The notes: generated by a model from the letters alone, not told the origin. A DNA stretch of 64,000 bases from Phycisphaerales bacterium (GCA_020852275.1 JADZBE010000017.1:1-64000); one strand, 5' to 3'. Counted from the stretch's first letter, positions 42,130-50,990 are shown. A program made the numbers and translations.

Positions 42130-42235
42130 CCTAACTACATCCTAACCATTCTTCTCGTGCCGTCAACCCCCAAGCTGGACGGCTCCCGGCCCTTCAGACC
42201 GCGAGCAATTCGAGGCCTTGATGGTGCTGGAGGGG

Positions 42236-43891
42236 TTAGGATACCCCCCCCTTCCGCTGCAACGGAAACAGAATCACATCCCGGATGCTCCGCGAATTCG
42301 TCAGCAGCATCACCATACGGTCGATGCCCACGCCCAGACCTCCCGCCGGGGGCATGCCGTATTCGAGCGCCGTCACGAAGTCCTCGTCCATGACTGCCAT
42401 CGTTTCGTCACCTTCGCCCGCCACCTGCCGCCGGAAGTTCTCTTCCTGCACGCGCGGGTCGTTCAGCTCGGTGTAGGCGTTGCCCAGCTCCATGCCGGCG
42501 ACAAAGGCCTCGAAGCGCAGGGCGATCGACGGATCCTCCGGGTGACGCCGCGTCAGCGGGCAGATCGACGCGGGGTAGTCGTACACGAACGTCGGCTGGA
42601 TCAGGTGCGGCTGCACCAGCACGTCGAACAGCTCATTGACCAGCACGTCGTGGTCGATGAGCGAGCCCTCGGCCGCGGGGTCCGGCTTCACATGCACGTG
42701 CCCGTCGCCGATCGACTTGGTGAGCTTCTGATAGATTCCCTCCGACTTCGCGCGTTCGAGCACGCCGGGCTTGTCTTTGATGTCCAGGCCGGCGTGTTCA
42801 CGAAACAGGTCGGCATACTTCGCGCGCCGCCAGGGCGGAGCGAAGTTGAGCATGTGCTCGCCGAAGGGACGCTGGAATGCACTTCCTGTCCCACCGAATC
42901 CACTTAGTTCGGTTGGCGATTTCCCAAAGGGAACCGCTCCCTCACGGTCGCGGCTCTGCTCGATCCCCGCTTCACGATCCACGATTGGCGATTCCCGATT
43001 CCCGATCACCTCAATCGCGGCCGCCACCATCCCCTCCGTCCGCTCCATCATCACGTGATAATCCGCGTACGCCTCGTACAGCTCGATCATGCTGAACTCG
43101 GGGTTGTGCCGCGGGCTGATGCCTTCGTTGCGGAAGTTGCGCGAGATCTCGAACACCCGCTCCATTCCGCCCACCAGCAGCCGCTTCAGATACAGCTCCG
43201 GGCTGATGCGCAGGAACAGGTCCATGTCCAGCGTGTTGTGGTGCGTCACGAACGGTCTCGCGGCCGCTCCGCCGTAGATCGGCTGAAGCACGGGCGTATC
43301 CACTTCGAGATACCCCAGATCGACCAGGTACTCGCGGATGGCGTGGATGATCGCGCTGCGCCGGCGGAAGACCTCGTACACCTCCTCGCGGTTGGAGAAG
43401 AGGTCCACGTAGCGGTGCCGGTAGCGAAGCTCGACGTCGGTCAGGCCGTGCCACTTTTCCGGCGGCGGGCGCAGAGCCTTGGCGAGCACGGTGAGCCTCG
43501 TCAGCCACAGCGTCAGCTCGCCGGTCTTCGTACGTCCGATGATGCCTTCGCCGCCGATGATGTCGCCGAGGTCGAGCTGCTTGAAGACGGTCCACTGCGC
43601 ATCGCCGAGGTCGCCCTTCGACAGGCCGAACTGCATCGTGCCCGTGCGGTCCTGCACGGTGAGGAACGCGAGCTTGCCGATGTCGCGCAGCAGCGTGATG
43701 CGCCCGGCCATCCGCGCCGTGAAGTCCGCCAGCTTCTGCCCAACGGGGATGTCAACGACATCCGCCCGCGCCCGCACATCGACCGTGGGTTCAACATCCG
43801 GGAACCGCCCGCCGTACGGGTCCACCCCCGCCGCGCGCAGCGCCTCCCGCTTCCTCTCCCGCTCCTGCATGAAACGATCGGTCTCGGCCAT
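42236..43891 (-). CDS. lysS: lysyl-tRNA synthetase, class II, with repeat-derived insert
   Basis: This 551-residue protein starts at ATG 43891, 7 nt after GGGAG. It has the N-terminal OB-fold (AGRITLLRDIGKLAFLTVQD) and the class II catalytic domain with motif 2 FRNEGISPRHNPEF and motif 3 GLGVGIDRMVMLL. It charges tRNA-Lys. Between the motif 2 region and FAPPWRR there is an extra stretch of about 45 residues, partly made of a dispersed repeat read in frame (EQSRDREGAVPFGKS). The C-terminal end, LQRKGGVS, differs from the frameshifted copy at 39851-40157, which ends FPVQ. The HD/YwgA module lies just downstream. Confidence 0.93.
   Translation of the reverse strand: MAETDRFMQERERKREALRAAGVDPYGGRFPDVEPTVDVRARADVVDIPVGQKLADFTARMAGRITLLRDIGKLAFLTVQDRTGTMQFGLSKGDLGDAQWTVFKQLDLGDIIGGEGIIGRTKTGELTLWLTRLTVLAKALRPPPEKWHGLTDVELRYRHRYVDLFSNREEVYEVFRRRSAIIHAIREYLVDLGYLEVDTPVLQPIYGGAAARPFVTHHNTLDMDLFLRISPELYLKRLLVGGMERVFEISRNFRNEGISPRHNPEFSMIELYEAYADYHVMMERTEGMVAAAIEVIGNRESPIVDREAGIEQSRDREGAVPFGKSPTELSGFGGTGSAFQRPFGEHMLNFAPPWRRAKYADLFREHAGLDIKDKPGVLERAKSEGIYQKLTKSIGDGHVHVKPDPAAEGSLIDHDVLVNELFDVLVQPHLIQPTFVYDYPASICPLTRRHPEDPSIALRFEAFVAGMELGNAYTELNDPRVQEENFRRQVAGEGDETMAVMDEDFVTALEYGMPPAGGLGVGIDRMVMLLTNSRSIRDVILFPLQRKGGVS
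42929..42960. repeat. dispersed repeat inside lysS
   Basis: GGGAACCGCTCCCTCACGGTCGCGGCTCTG is the reverse complement of the repeat at 17903-17931 with one or two differences. It encodes QSRDREGAVP on the lysS strand without disturbing the frame. Flanking words (GGCGATTCCCGATTCCCGATC, around 42987) also look repeat-derived. Confidence 0.85.
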
Positions 43892-44009
43892 CATCCAGCT
43901 CCCGGCGGTCGGGATGCATCGCCGTTCCCGCCTGTCGCGATGCATCGCCGCTCCCGCCTCTCGGGACGAATCGTAGCGGAGCGGGGTAGCAGAGCCAATG
44001 TTCGCACCC

Positions 44010-44071
44010 GCGTGCCACTGCTCTGTGAGCAGTGCTTTTCGATCCGCGTGCCACTGCTCTGTGAGCAGTGC
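44010..44071. repeat. two copies of a CACTGCTC-TGT-GAGCAGTG hairpin
   Basis: GCGTGCCACTGCTCTGTGAGCAGTGC occurs at 44010-44035 and 44046-44071, identical in both. Each contains a perfect 8-bp stem and a 3-nt loop. A diverged copy is at 44351-44373 (CACCGCTC-GCA-GAGCAGTGGCAC). Confidence 0.9.
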
Positions 44072-44580
44072 CTCTCCGCGGCGGGCTGGACCTGAAGTCG
44101 CCCGGCATCGGCGATGCGTCTTCTAGCGAGGGCGGAGCGCTGCACCGTGGCGGGGCATTCTGCCCCCCGGGGCACGAATGCCCAACGTGTTGCAACCTAA
44201 TAACCGGCAAGACGCTTCGCACCAGAGACAGGTGGAGGCTCAGTGTGTCAGGACGTGCGCCTGCACCGGCTCGTCCCATGCCTTCCGCGCCGTGCGAATC
44301 CTGCTTTCCACGCACGCATGTTACGCGAAGTTCAGCGCACTGCGGAAAAGCACCGCTCGCAGAGCAGTGGCACACCCAGGCACTGCCCGCAAGGTTGGGG
44401 CACGTTTTGGCACGGCTTGCAGGGCAGGAGTACACACGCGATGATGAGCGGGGTGGCTCCTTGCGAAAGGGGTCAAGTCGGCCAGCGGTGGCCCACCCCT
44501 GCGGTGCGTAGCTCAGAGAGAATGACCGCACCCACAGACACGCGGGTGCGCTCCCCTCTCGCCATCGGGGCTGGTCCGGG

Positions 44581-44586
44581 TATAAT
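44581..44586 (+). promoter_or_regulatory. candidate -10 element
   Basis: A consensus TATAAT lies about 48 nt before the GTG of the AAA ATPase gene. The expected -35 position has no good match, so only the -10 is supported. Confidence 0.3.
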
Positions 44587-44633
44587 TCAAGTCGCATGCC
44601 CTCATCCGAGGACCTGCTCGCGGGAACCCGTCG

Positions 44634-45587
44634 GTGATTGAACAACTGACCATCGAGAACTTCGCGTGCTTCAAGCATGTGGACGTGCCGCTCAAACCGC
44701 TTACGGTCCTGATCGGTCCGAATAACACGGGCAAGTCGTGTTTTCTTCGCGCGATCAAGCGGTTGCTTACGTCGAGCACTAGTAACCTGGCGCTGGCCGA
44801 TCGCTGGGGCTCTAGTTTGGCTGTCGAGGTCATATTAAACGGACGCATCGATGGTAAGCGTGTCGTTCTCGACTCGCGCGGACCGTTGTTCGAACGCCCC
44901 GTGCCTGCCGGTGAGTTCGGTCAAGCAATCAAGTTCAGCCTACCCATCAATGGGATTCCGGCACAATCACAAGGGGTGCCGGATTCTGCCACGGCCGCAC
45001 CGCCGGTCGGAGGAGATGGAAGCAACATCCCGACGATCTTCGATTATTACCTTCGCAGAGATAAAAGGCGTCTCGCCGCTTGTATTGAGGAAATGAAGCG
45101 GCGGGTTGATGGCTTGGTGGACATCCACATCGGTACACCGACTCCATCAGACCGCCGGATTGAGTTTCGCCTTGAGAACGACTTGTTTCTGCCGACGAAC
45201 CAGATTTCCGTTGGAGTCCAATACCTGCTCTTCTTCGTCGCCCTGGCCCACCATCCGAATACGCCGAGATTCATCTTGATCGAGGAGCCGGAAAACGGTT
45301 TGCACCCCAAGCGGCTCAAGGATGTCGTAGGCTTACTGCGTTCGTTGACAAAAGGTGAATTCGGCGCGCCGCCATCACAAGTGATTCTCACGACGCACTC
45401 GCCTTACCTTCTCGATTTCATCAACCTCGACGAGGACGAGGTGCTCGTCTTCTCCCGTAACGACGACGGCAGCCGCACCGTCCAACCGGTCGACCGTGAG
45501 CGCCTCAAGCACTTCACGAAGGAGTTCCTCCTCGGCGAGATCTGGTACAACGAATCCGAGGAAGGCCTGATCAAGCAGTCCCCATGA
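44634..45587 (+). CDS. AAA-type ATPase of a two-gene module
   Basis: The GTG at 44634 gives 317 residues. It has Walker A GPNNTGKS at 28-35. The segment RFILIEEPENGLHP (E217-E218) has the Walker B and D-loop of RecF/OLD-like AAA_21 proteins. TTHSPYLLDF and a C-terminal DEDEVLVFSR segment complete the core. The coiled-coil insertion is short. The TGA overlaps the ATG of the next gene (ATGA). Pairs of such an ATPase with a TOPRIM or DUF4276 protein occur in several defence systems, for example PARIS (AriA/AriB) and OLD-related systems. The specific family here is not resolved. Confidence 0.85.
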   Translation: MIEQLTIENFACFKHVDVPLKPLTVLIGPNNTGKSCFLRAIKRLLTSSTSNLALADRWGSSLAVEVILNGRIDGKRVVLDSRGPLFERPVPAGEFGQAIKFSLPINGIPAQSQGVPDSATAAPPVGGDGSNIPTIFDYYLRRDKRRLAACIEEMKRRVDGLVDIHIGTPTPSDRRIEFRLENDLFLPTNQISVGVQYLLFFVALAHHPNTPRFILIEEPENGLHPKRLKDVVGLLRSLTKGEFGAPPSQVILTTHSPYLLDFINLDEDEVLVFSRNDDGSRTVQPVDRERLKHFTKEFLLGEIWYNESEEGLIKQSP

Positions 45588-46225
45588 TCCGCATTCAAAT
45601 CCTCGGCGAAGGCTCCCGAGACGAAGCCGCAGCGCCTCCCCTAGTGGAGAACCTGCTGGGTCGCAGGATCAGCGCCGCGTTCACAGCGTGGTCGTCACCT
45701 TCGATTCAGCGGTTTCATCAGAAAGGTCTCTCCAAACTCGGTCGGAGGCTCCTGTACGTCCTCGCCAGAGCTTCGGCCGACGGGGTGCAAGGAGTCGTGG
45801 CGATCATCGATGGCGACCAGCTTGAGGGAGAGCGGCTGGCTGCATTAAAGGCCGGGCGCCGGCGGCATCGTGAGAAATACCCACCGATCCCCACAGCCTT
45901 GGGCTGCGCGATCCCACATTTCGAGGCATGGTTGATCGACGACCCCGTGGCGGTTCGCGAAGTCCTGCGACTCCCTGCGGATTGCGAAGTTTCATCGCCG
46001 ACGCGGACGTCGTCGCCCAAGCTGGTGCTGCACGCGCTCTTCACCGGCAGTCCTCGGGCGAGTGAAGACTTAGAGCTGGCAGTGCTCCCGGAGATCGCGC
46101 GCAGGTTTCAATTGGAACGATGCAACCAGCGGAATCACACGGGGCTTGCGGATTTCGCTAAGGATCTCCGCGCGGCGTTCCGTGAGGTGATCGGCGATTC
46201 GTCCGCTTGGCAGCCGCTGACTTGA
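45584..46225 (+). CDS. TOPRIM/DUF4276-like protein of the ATPase module
   Basis: This 213-residue protein begins MIRIQILGEGSRDE, where E9 fits the TOPRIM catalytic glutamate. It has VVAIIDGDQ with D76-x-D78, the second TOPRIM motif, and PHFEAWLIDDPVAVREVL, a typical DUF4276 motif. It lacks a long C-terminal domain. It is translated by coupling to the upstream ATPase. Such proteins are the presumed nuclease effectors of ATPase-TOPRIM systems. Assignment to TOPRIM is by these motifs only. Confidence 0.8.
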   Translation: MIRIQILGEGSRDEAAAPPLVENLLGRRISAAFTAWSSPSIQRFHQKGLSKLGRRLLYVLARASADGVQGVVAIIDGDQLEGERLAALKAGRRRHREKYPPIPTALGCAIPHFEAWLIDDPVAVREVLRLPADCEVSSPTRTSSPKLVLHALFTGSPRASEDLELAVLPEIARRFQLERCNQRNHTGLADFAKDLRAAFREVIGDSSAWQPLT

Positions 46226-46324
46226 GACAATGCAGACCTGCCACACCCATGAGGCCTTCGAGCATGGCAGGTCTGGCACGCGCAATCATAGCCGGAGCTA
46301 CACAGACCACGCCTCGGCGGGCGC

Positions 46325-47617
46325 TCACCGCACCAAACTCAATCTCCCCACCATGCCGCCGGAGCTGTCGGCCGCGTCGTCGGTTTCGATGTTCTCGGAG
46401 GAGAAGATCACCGGCTGAACCACGAGCCGCTTGTCGTCCGGCGAGCCGGTGAGGTCGATGGCCATCACGCGGGCGAACCGCAAGCCCACAATGCGATACG
46501 TCGCGTTCGAGCCGTTGTCCGTCACCTGGTCGTAGAGGAAGAACCCGATCACGTCGCCGATGCGCGCCTCAACGGAGTCCTCGCAGCCGGCTTTCATGCC
46601 CGGGCTTCCGGTGATCTCATACGTGACCGGATTGCCGTCGTCGTCGTAGAACTCAAGCTCATCCGTGCCGATCTCGTCGATCAACTCATCCGAGGTGATG
46701 CCGTGGAGGATCTGGTTCTCGATCGCCGGCAATCCCTGGTTGTCCGTGCCGACGTTGAGAATGCCGAAGTTGCCGGATCCGCCGCCGGAACCGCCGCCGG
46801 ACCCGCCGCCGGATCCGCCGCCGCCTTTGCCCTTGCCCTTGCCGGAGCCGCCGCTGCCGCCGTCGTCCCCACCGCTGAGCTTGTACGGAAAGAGCTTCAC
46901 CTCTTTCACCTCGTCGGCGCCCTCGGTCACGTTCTCAGTCTCCCCGTCGTAACCAAACTCGTCGTCCCCGCCGTAGAGCTGCGTGTTGTACTCGTCAATG
47001 TGCATGGTGAACGGCAAGAGATAGCCGCCCTTGTCATCCTCCTGGTACGAACGGAAGCGATCATCGAACGCGGCCGTGGCGGAGGCGCTGCTCTCGCCTT
47101 CGTTCAAGCCGAACACCTGTGCGAAGGAGTAGGGCACCGCCCCGTTGAGTCCGCCGTTCGTTCGGCGCAACGTAACCTGGACCGCGTTGAATTCACTCGC
47201 CGCAACGCCCGTGTCGAGCGGCTCGTCCGGCGCGTCGAAGTTGAAACGCCCAAGGACGACGTCGCCCGCTTCGACCTGCGTCGGGGATTGAAGCGTGTTG
47301 TTCTTTTCGCTGAAGCTGATGCTGCGCTCTTCAACCATCTCGTGAACGTACGCCACCTGCTGCAAGTCCGGAACGCCTTGCGTCCCGCCTTGGATGGCCT
47401 CGAGCATGGTCTTGCTGACGTATGCGGACGCTCCCGCCAGCGCGCCGGAGTCGCTGGCGCGCTGCAACTCCGTGCGGGCGCGGTAGAGGTTGCCGACGTC
47501 CACGGTGAGCGCCGCCGCGCCCATGAGCACGACGAGCAAGACGATGACCTGAACAATGACGACGCCGCGGCGTCGTGGGCCGCGACGGATGGACATTCTG
47601 CGCGCAAGGCGGATCAT
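46325..47617 (-). CDS. TadG/TadE-like Flp pilus-type protein with glycine-serine tract
   Basis: The ATG at 47617 follows GGGAG at about 7 nt and starts 430 residues. The N-terminus is RRGVVIVQVIVLLVVLMGAAALTVDVGNLYRARTELQRASDSGALAGA, the TadG/TadE-like transmembrane helix and pilus-assembly helix. The rest is a soluble beta-rich domain, probably outside the membrane. A run of GGGS units (plus 46787-46830) is a low-complexity tract that may expand and contract. No other tad gene is in the window. The exact role in a Flp-type pilus is unproven. Confidence 0.75.
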   Translation of the reverse strand: MIRLARRMSIRRGPRRRGVVIVQVIVLLVVLMGAAALTVDVGNLYRARTELQRASDSGALAGASAYVSKTMLEAIQGGTQGVPDLQQVAYVHEMVEERSISFSEKNNTLQSPTQVEAGDVVLGRFNFDAPDEPLDTGVAASEFNAVQVTLRRTNGGLNGAVPYSFAQVFGLNEGESSASATAAFDDRFRSYQEDDKGGYLLPFTMHIDEYNTQLYGGDDEFGYDGETENVTEGADEVKEVKLFPYKLSGGDDGGSGGSGKGKGKGGGGSGGGSGGGSGGGSGNFGILNVGTDNQGLPAIENQILHGITSDELIDEIGTDELEFYDDDGNPVTYEITGSPGMKAGCEDSVEARIGDVIGFFLYDQVTDNGSNATYRIVGLRFARVMAIDLTGSPDDKRLVVQPVIFSSENIETDDAADSSGGMVGRLSLVR

Positions 47618-47923
47618 GGATCTTCTCCCGATGGCGCGGGGCGGACCCCGGGCCGATCTGGACCCTGAACCGTCTCACAGCGTAGCGCCGCATCGCGACA
47701 AGGTCCCATCCTCAAGGGATGGGCGCAGAAGCTGCAAGGCGAACCCTCGGCGACCCCACGCGGAGCCGCCGCTATGTAGGCAAAGGGTAAGATTCGCCGA
47801 TCCACCGGGCCGCAGGAGGTGCCGTCCGCATATCCACCTTCGACGCGCAACCGCGATACGGCGTTCGAAAAGCGGCTTCCGCTCCCGCGGCGCGAAACTG
47901 GTGAAGTCCCCGAACGCGGCGGC
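47618..47923. other. gap between TadG-like and SAM hydroxide adenosyltransferase genes
   Basis: This 306-bp region holds a 7-bp perfect stem-loop, CCCATCC-TCAAG-GGATGGG, at 47705-47723, lying in the 5' leader side of the TadG-like gene. No gene or riboswitch was recognised. Confidence 0.4.
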
Positions 47924-48733
47924 TTATCGGCGCTCGATCGCGTTCACCTGCCGGACCGTTACGGACAGGGCCTCGGCTGGGCCGAACTGTTGCAGCGCGC
48001 TGCCCTGGTTCACCGCGATCTCCAGAAACCCCGAGCTGCCGATCAGTGCCAGCGGCCTCCCCGGCGCCGTCTCCGCGTAGGCGGACCGCAGCGGACCGAT
48101 CGGGATTTCGTTGATGCGAACCTCCAGTGCCTGCGGTCGGTGCAGGAGCGAGCCCAGATCCTTCTGGCTGATGTTGGTGACGAGGTTGCCAAAGCGGTCC
48201 ACGTACACCACGCGACCGGCCACGCACGTCTTATCCGTCACGAGCTGCAGGTCCGCCGGCAGCAGCTCCAGCCGATCGGTCGCGCGCCCGAAGCGCGGCG
48301 GCTTCACCCCGCTCGCCAGATGCGCCGCCACCGGCGCGAAGATGTCGCGGCCGTGAAACGTGGTGGATATTTGCGCGAGGAAATACCGCCGGTCTTCCAC
48401 GACGATGAGTTCCTCGATCGCCGCGTCGCGGTGTACAAACGTGATGACGCCGTTGTCCGGAACGAGAAAGAACTGTTCACTGGCCCGCGCCAGCAGGATG
48501 CGCCGATCCGTTCCCACGCCGGGATCCACGACGACCACGTGGATCGTCTCCGGCGGGAACCACGCGCGCAGACTGCGCAGCACATGCGCCGCATGAAAGA
48601 CGTTGAACGGAGGGATCTCGTGCGTCACGTCGATCACCCGCGCGAGCGGAGCGATCGACGCGATGACGCCCTTCATCTGCGCCACATAGGCGTCCCGAAG
48701 CCCGAAGTCGGTGGTCAGCGTGATCAGCGCCAT
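47924..48733 (-). CDS. SAM hydroxide adenosyltransferase (DUF62)
   Basis: The ATG at 48733 starts 269 residues; the frame extends upstream but the family always begins close to LITLTTDFG. Motifs are ITLTTDFGLRDAYVAQMKGVI (first 25 residues), DVTHEIPPFNV near 38, VVVDPGVGTDRR near 70, PDNGVITFV near 95 and HGRDIFAPVAAHL near 127. The C-terminal barrel has YVDRFGNLVTNI. The enzyme splits S-adenosylmethionine with water into adenosine and methionine. Fluorinase and chlorinase are relatives, but their halide-loop residues cannot be judged here. It is a single gene. Confidence 0.9.
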   Translation of the reverse strand: MALITLTTDFGLRDAYVAQMKGVIASIAPLARVIDVTHEIPPFNVFHAAHVLRSLRAWFPPETIHVVVVDPGVGTDRRILLARASEQFFLVPDNGVITFVHRDAAIEELIVVEDRRYFLAQISTTFHGRDIFAPVAAHLASGVKPPRFGRATDRLELLPADLQLVTDKTCVAGRVVYVDRFGNLVTNISQKDLGSLLHRPQALEVRINEIPIGPLRSAYAETAPGRPLALIGSSGFLEIAVNQGSALQQFGPAEALSVTVRQVNAIERR

Positions 48734-48935
48734 GCGGAAAGGATAAGTGCGCTTCGCCCCCATGACCAAGCAGGGCCGCAAAAGGCAAAGCCGGCTCGAA
48801 GCCTCCCTCAGACTGATCGCGCTATTTGTGTTACCGGACTGCGCCGGTGAGAAATCGCGTTCCACCCACGCCAATCGCTGCGTCCGCTGTCCTGCATGCG
48901 GCGCATGCCCGCGCGGATATCCGCCGCTCGACGGA

Positions 48936-49553
48936 TCAGCGTTCCGGGCCGCCGGTTCTCGACGCTGCCGAGGGCGCGTCCGTCAATCCCAACGCTGAGC
49001 GACGCTGCCGCAACGCGCGAGCGAGCAGCACGATGACCAGCACCACCGCCAGCGACGCCAGCGGGAGCATCGTCTCGCCTCGGGATGGCGCGCGCGGGAG
49101 CAGCACGCCGTTGATCGTCGCCGTACTCCCGTCGGAGAAACCGACTTCAACCGCCCCGCGTCCGGGCGCGGCGCCCGAGGCCGCGATCCGCATGGAAAAC
49201 TCCCCCGTCGCTCCCGGCGCAATGCCGCGCTTCGCATCCGGCGCAGAGGCGGAGCACACGCCCGGATGATCCGGCACGCCGACGTTGACAAGGTACGTGC
49301 AGTCGGTCGCCCAGCCCGGCGGCGCGGTGAACAGGTCGGCATGGTAGTGAGGGATGCTGATCCGCACGACGGTCGCATCGCCCGGGTTAACGACGCGCCA
49401 CGTGTAGTTCTGGCTCGTGGAGTCCATCGAGCCTTCGACGCGCACGGCGTCCGCCGCGCCGTTCGCCTGAGCCCACGCGAGCGCCGGGAGTGGAAGCAAA
49501 AACGCCACTGCCGGCAACATGAGAATCGTGCATTGTGCCCGCTTGATCACCAT
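48936..49553 (-). CDS. exported protein with a C-terminal membrane anchor
   Basis: The ATG at 49553 starts 205 residues. The N-terminus is a signal peptide (hydrophobic TILMLPAVAFLLPLPALA, then WAQA). A beta-sandwich-like middle follows (NYTWRVVNPGDATVVRISIPHYHADLF and further), with two cysteines near residues 80 and 95. A C-terminal span (LPLASLAVVLVIVLLARAL) ends in an arginine-rich tail. This is a single-pass protein facing outward. No family recognised. Confidence 0.7.
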   Translation of the reverse strand: MVIKRAQCTILMLPAVAFLLPLPALAWAQANGAADAVRVEGSMDSTSQNYTWRVVNPGDATVVRISIPHYHADLFTAPPGWATDCTYLVNVGVPDHPGVCSASAPDAKRGIAPGATGEFSMRIAASGAAPGRGAVEVGFSDGSTATINGVLLPRAPSRGETMLPLASLAVVLVIVLLARALRQRRSALGLTDAPSAASRTGGPER

Positions 49554-50032
49554 TTCAATTTCACGGATCGTATCCGATATGCCTCGAACGCGCCAGCCCC
49601 GCGGGATCACCGGGTGGGTATGGCCCAGCGCAACTGCCTTCTACGCCAAGCCGGGCGCGCGGGTGGCACGGGTCCGCAGCAGCGGACCCGTGGGGCGCGC
49701 GAACGTGGGTGCGTGGCTCGATGACCGACGGCGGGCGGGTGCGGCAAACGCCGCCACGCATATCCGCAGTCAGAATGCGGTTGCCCTGGGGAATGGCGCC
49801 TTGATCAACCGCTTCGAGCGTTGCACGGGATGACCACATCCCGGAGTGGCGTTTTGCACTGCGCGGTGAATGGAGGGATGATTTGAGACGCAGAGGCAGT
49901 GGCCGCCCACGAGCGGCTCGTGCCGGATGCCGCGTTCATGCTCGCGGACGTGCTCGGGGTCGCGCTCGCCGTCGAGCGTGAAAGCGGCGGGCGCGTTCGC
50001 ATGAACGGCGGGGGCGCGGAGCATGGGGGTTC
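49554..50032. other. gene-free stretch with a perfect hairpin repeat
   Basis: This 479-bp region holds the hairpin listed at 49661-49701, but no gene. Direction changes from minus to plus across it. Confidence 0.45.
49661..49701. repeat. perfect hairpin repeat CACGGGTCCGC-AGCA-GCGGACCCGTG, copy 2
   Basis: CACGGGTCCGC (49667-49677) and GCGGACCCGTG (49682-49692) pair over 11 bp with an AGCA loop. The related copy is at 15967-16010. GCTGCGGACCCGTGGCGCGC near 37996 carries only the right half. Confidence 0.85.
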
Positions 50033-50410
50033 ATGCAGGAACTGCTGTCCATCCTGATCGGACTGTCCGGCGCGGCGGCGGCGATCTACGCGGTCAACCC
50101 CCGGTGGTTTGGCGTCCCGCTTGAGGGCGCCGGCGGCGGCGAGCGGCCGTGGCGCCGCTTGGGCGCGGGCATCTGTGCCGTGACCTCGCTGATGTTCCTT
50201 CTCGGCGCCGCCTTGATGAAGCCGCGGGAATCGCCGCGGGCGTATCTGGCTTTCTGGGCCGTGCTGCTGGGATTGGTCATGTGGCTGATCGTGCTTGCAT
50301 TCAAGGATGCGCGGCATACGCTGAAGCGATACTTGGACGAGCGGCGGGGGCAGCGACGAAACGGTCCTGATCAACCCGCGAATGGACCCGACGGAGTGGA
50401 CGGAGATTGA
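50033..50410 (+). CDS. small membrane protein with three spans
   Basis: The ATG at 50033 follows GGGGG closely. The 125-residue protein has spans at about 3-20, 44-62 and 70-90, with a basic, glycine/proline-rich C-terminal tail. No family recognised. The last 29 nt overlap the DUF192 gene, so the two are probably translated together. Confidence 0.6.
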   Translation: MQELLSILIGLSGAAAAIYAVNPRWFGVPLEGAGGGERPWRRLGAGICAVTSLMFLLGAALMKPRESPRAYLAFWAVLLGLVMWLIVLAFKDARHTLKRYLDERRGQRRNGPDQPANGPDGVDGD

Positions 50411-50990
50411 GTCCGTGTGTGCGACCAAACCATCCAGCTACTCATCCCCCGCCCTGCACGCCGGCGCAGCTCGGAAAAGCCGCGCAGGGTCACGCCCAGC
50501 GATTCCCCTTCGTGTGCTTCAATGCCTGCTCCTGCTGTTCCTGTGCCTCGCCGGCGCCTGCTCGCCCACCCAGGGCAACGACCTGACCAAAATGCAAAAA
50601 GCGCGCATCACCATTAAGGGAGAGGTGTTCGAAGTCTGGATCGCGCGCACCGAGGCCGAGCGCGAGAAAGGCCTGATGTTCGTCACCGCCGAGCAGCTCG
50701 CGGACACGCCGGAAGGCTTGCACCGGGGGATGCTCTTCCTGTTCGAGCAGCAAAAGCCGCTGGGATTCTGGATGAAGAACACCATCACCGCCCTCGACAT
50801 CGCCTACATTAATACCGATAAAACCATCGTTAAGACGCTCACGATGAAGCCGCTGGACGAAAGCACCTATCCGTCCGACCGCCCGGCGCGATACGCGCTC
50901 GAAGTGAAGGCCCAGCTCCTCAAATCGCTGCACATCGCGTCCGGCGACCTCGTCGATATCCCGGACGATGTCCTCAAGGAAACCCCCTAG
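50382..50990 (+). CDS. DUF192 family exported protein
   Basis: The ATG at 50382 lies inside the previous gene and gives 202 residues. After a long leader, a hydrophobic stretch ends at LCLAGAC (residues 53-59), which may be a lipid-modified or ordinary signal-peptide cleavage region. The mature domain has the DUF192 motifs EVWIARTEAEREKGLMFV and GMLFLFEQQKPLGFWMKNT. The core matches a typical 140-residue DUF192. The molecular function of this family is not established. Confidence 0.85.
   Translation: MDPTEWTEIESVCATKPSSYSSPALHAGAARKSRAGSRPAIPLRVLQCLLLLFLCLAGACSPTQGNDLTKMQKARITIKGEVFEVWIARTEAEREKGLMFVTAEQLADTPEGLHRGMLFLFEQQKPLGFWMKNTITALDIAYINTDKTIVKTLTMKPLDESTYPSDRPARYALEVKAQLLKSLHIASGDLVDIPDDVLKETP

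Larger units (their letters stand above)
43892..44633. other. repeat-rich gap between lysS and the AAA/TOPRIM pair
   Basis: This gene-free divergent region of about 740 bp begins with a 2 x 26 bp tandem repeat (43913-43938, 43939-43964: GATGCATCGCCG(T/C)TCCCGCCT...). It then has two direct copies and one degenerate copy of a CACTGCTC/GAGCAGTG hairpin. TATAAT at 44581-44586 could be the -10 of the AAA gene. I see no gene. Confidence 0.65.

Noticed and set aside
47618-47923. Riboswitch upstream of the TadG-like gene
   Set aside because: Only a simple 7-bp stem-loop is present; none of the conserved cores of known riboswitches could be recognised.
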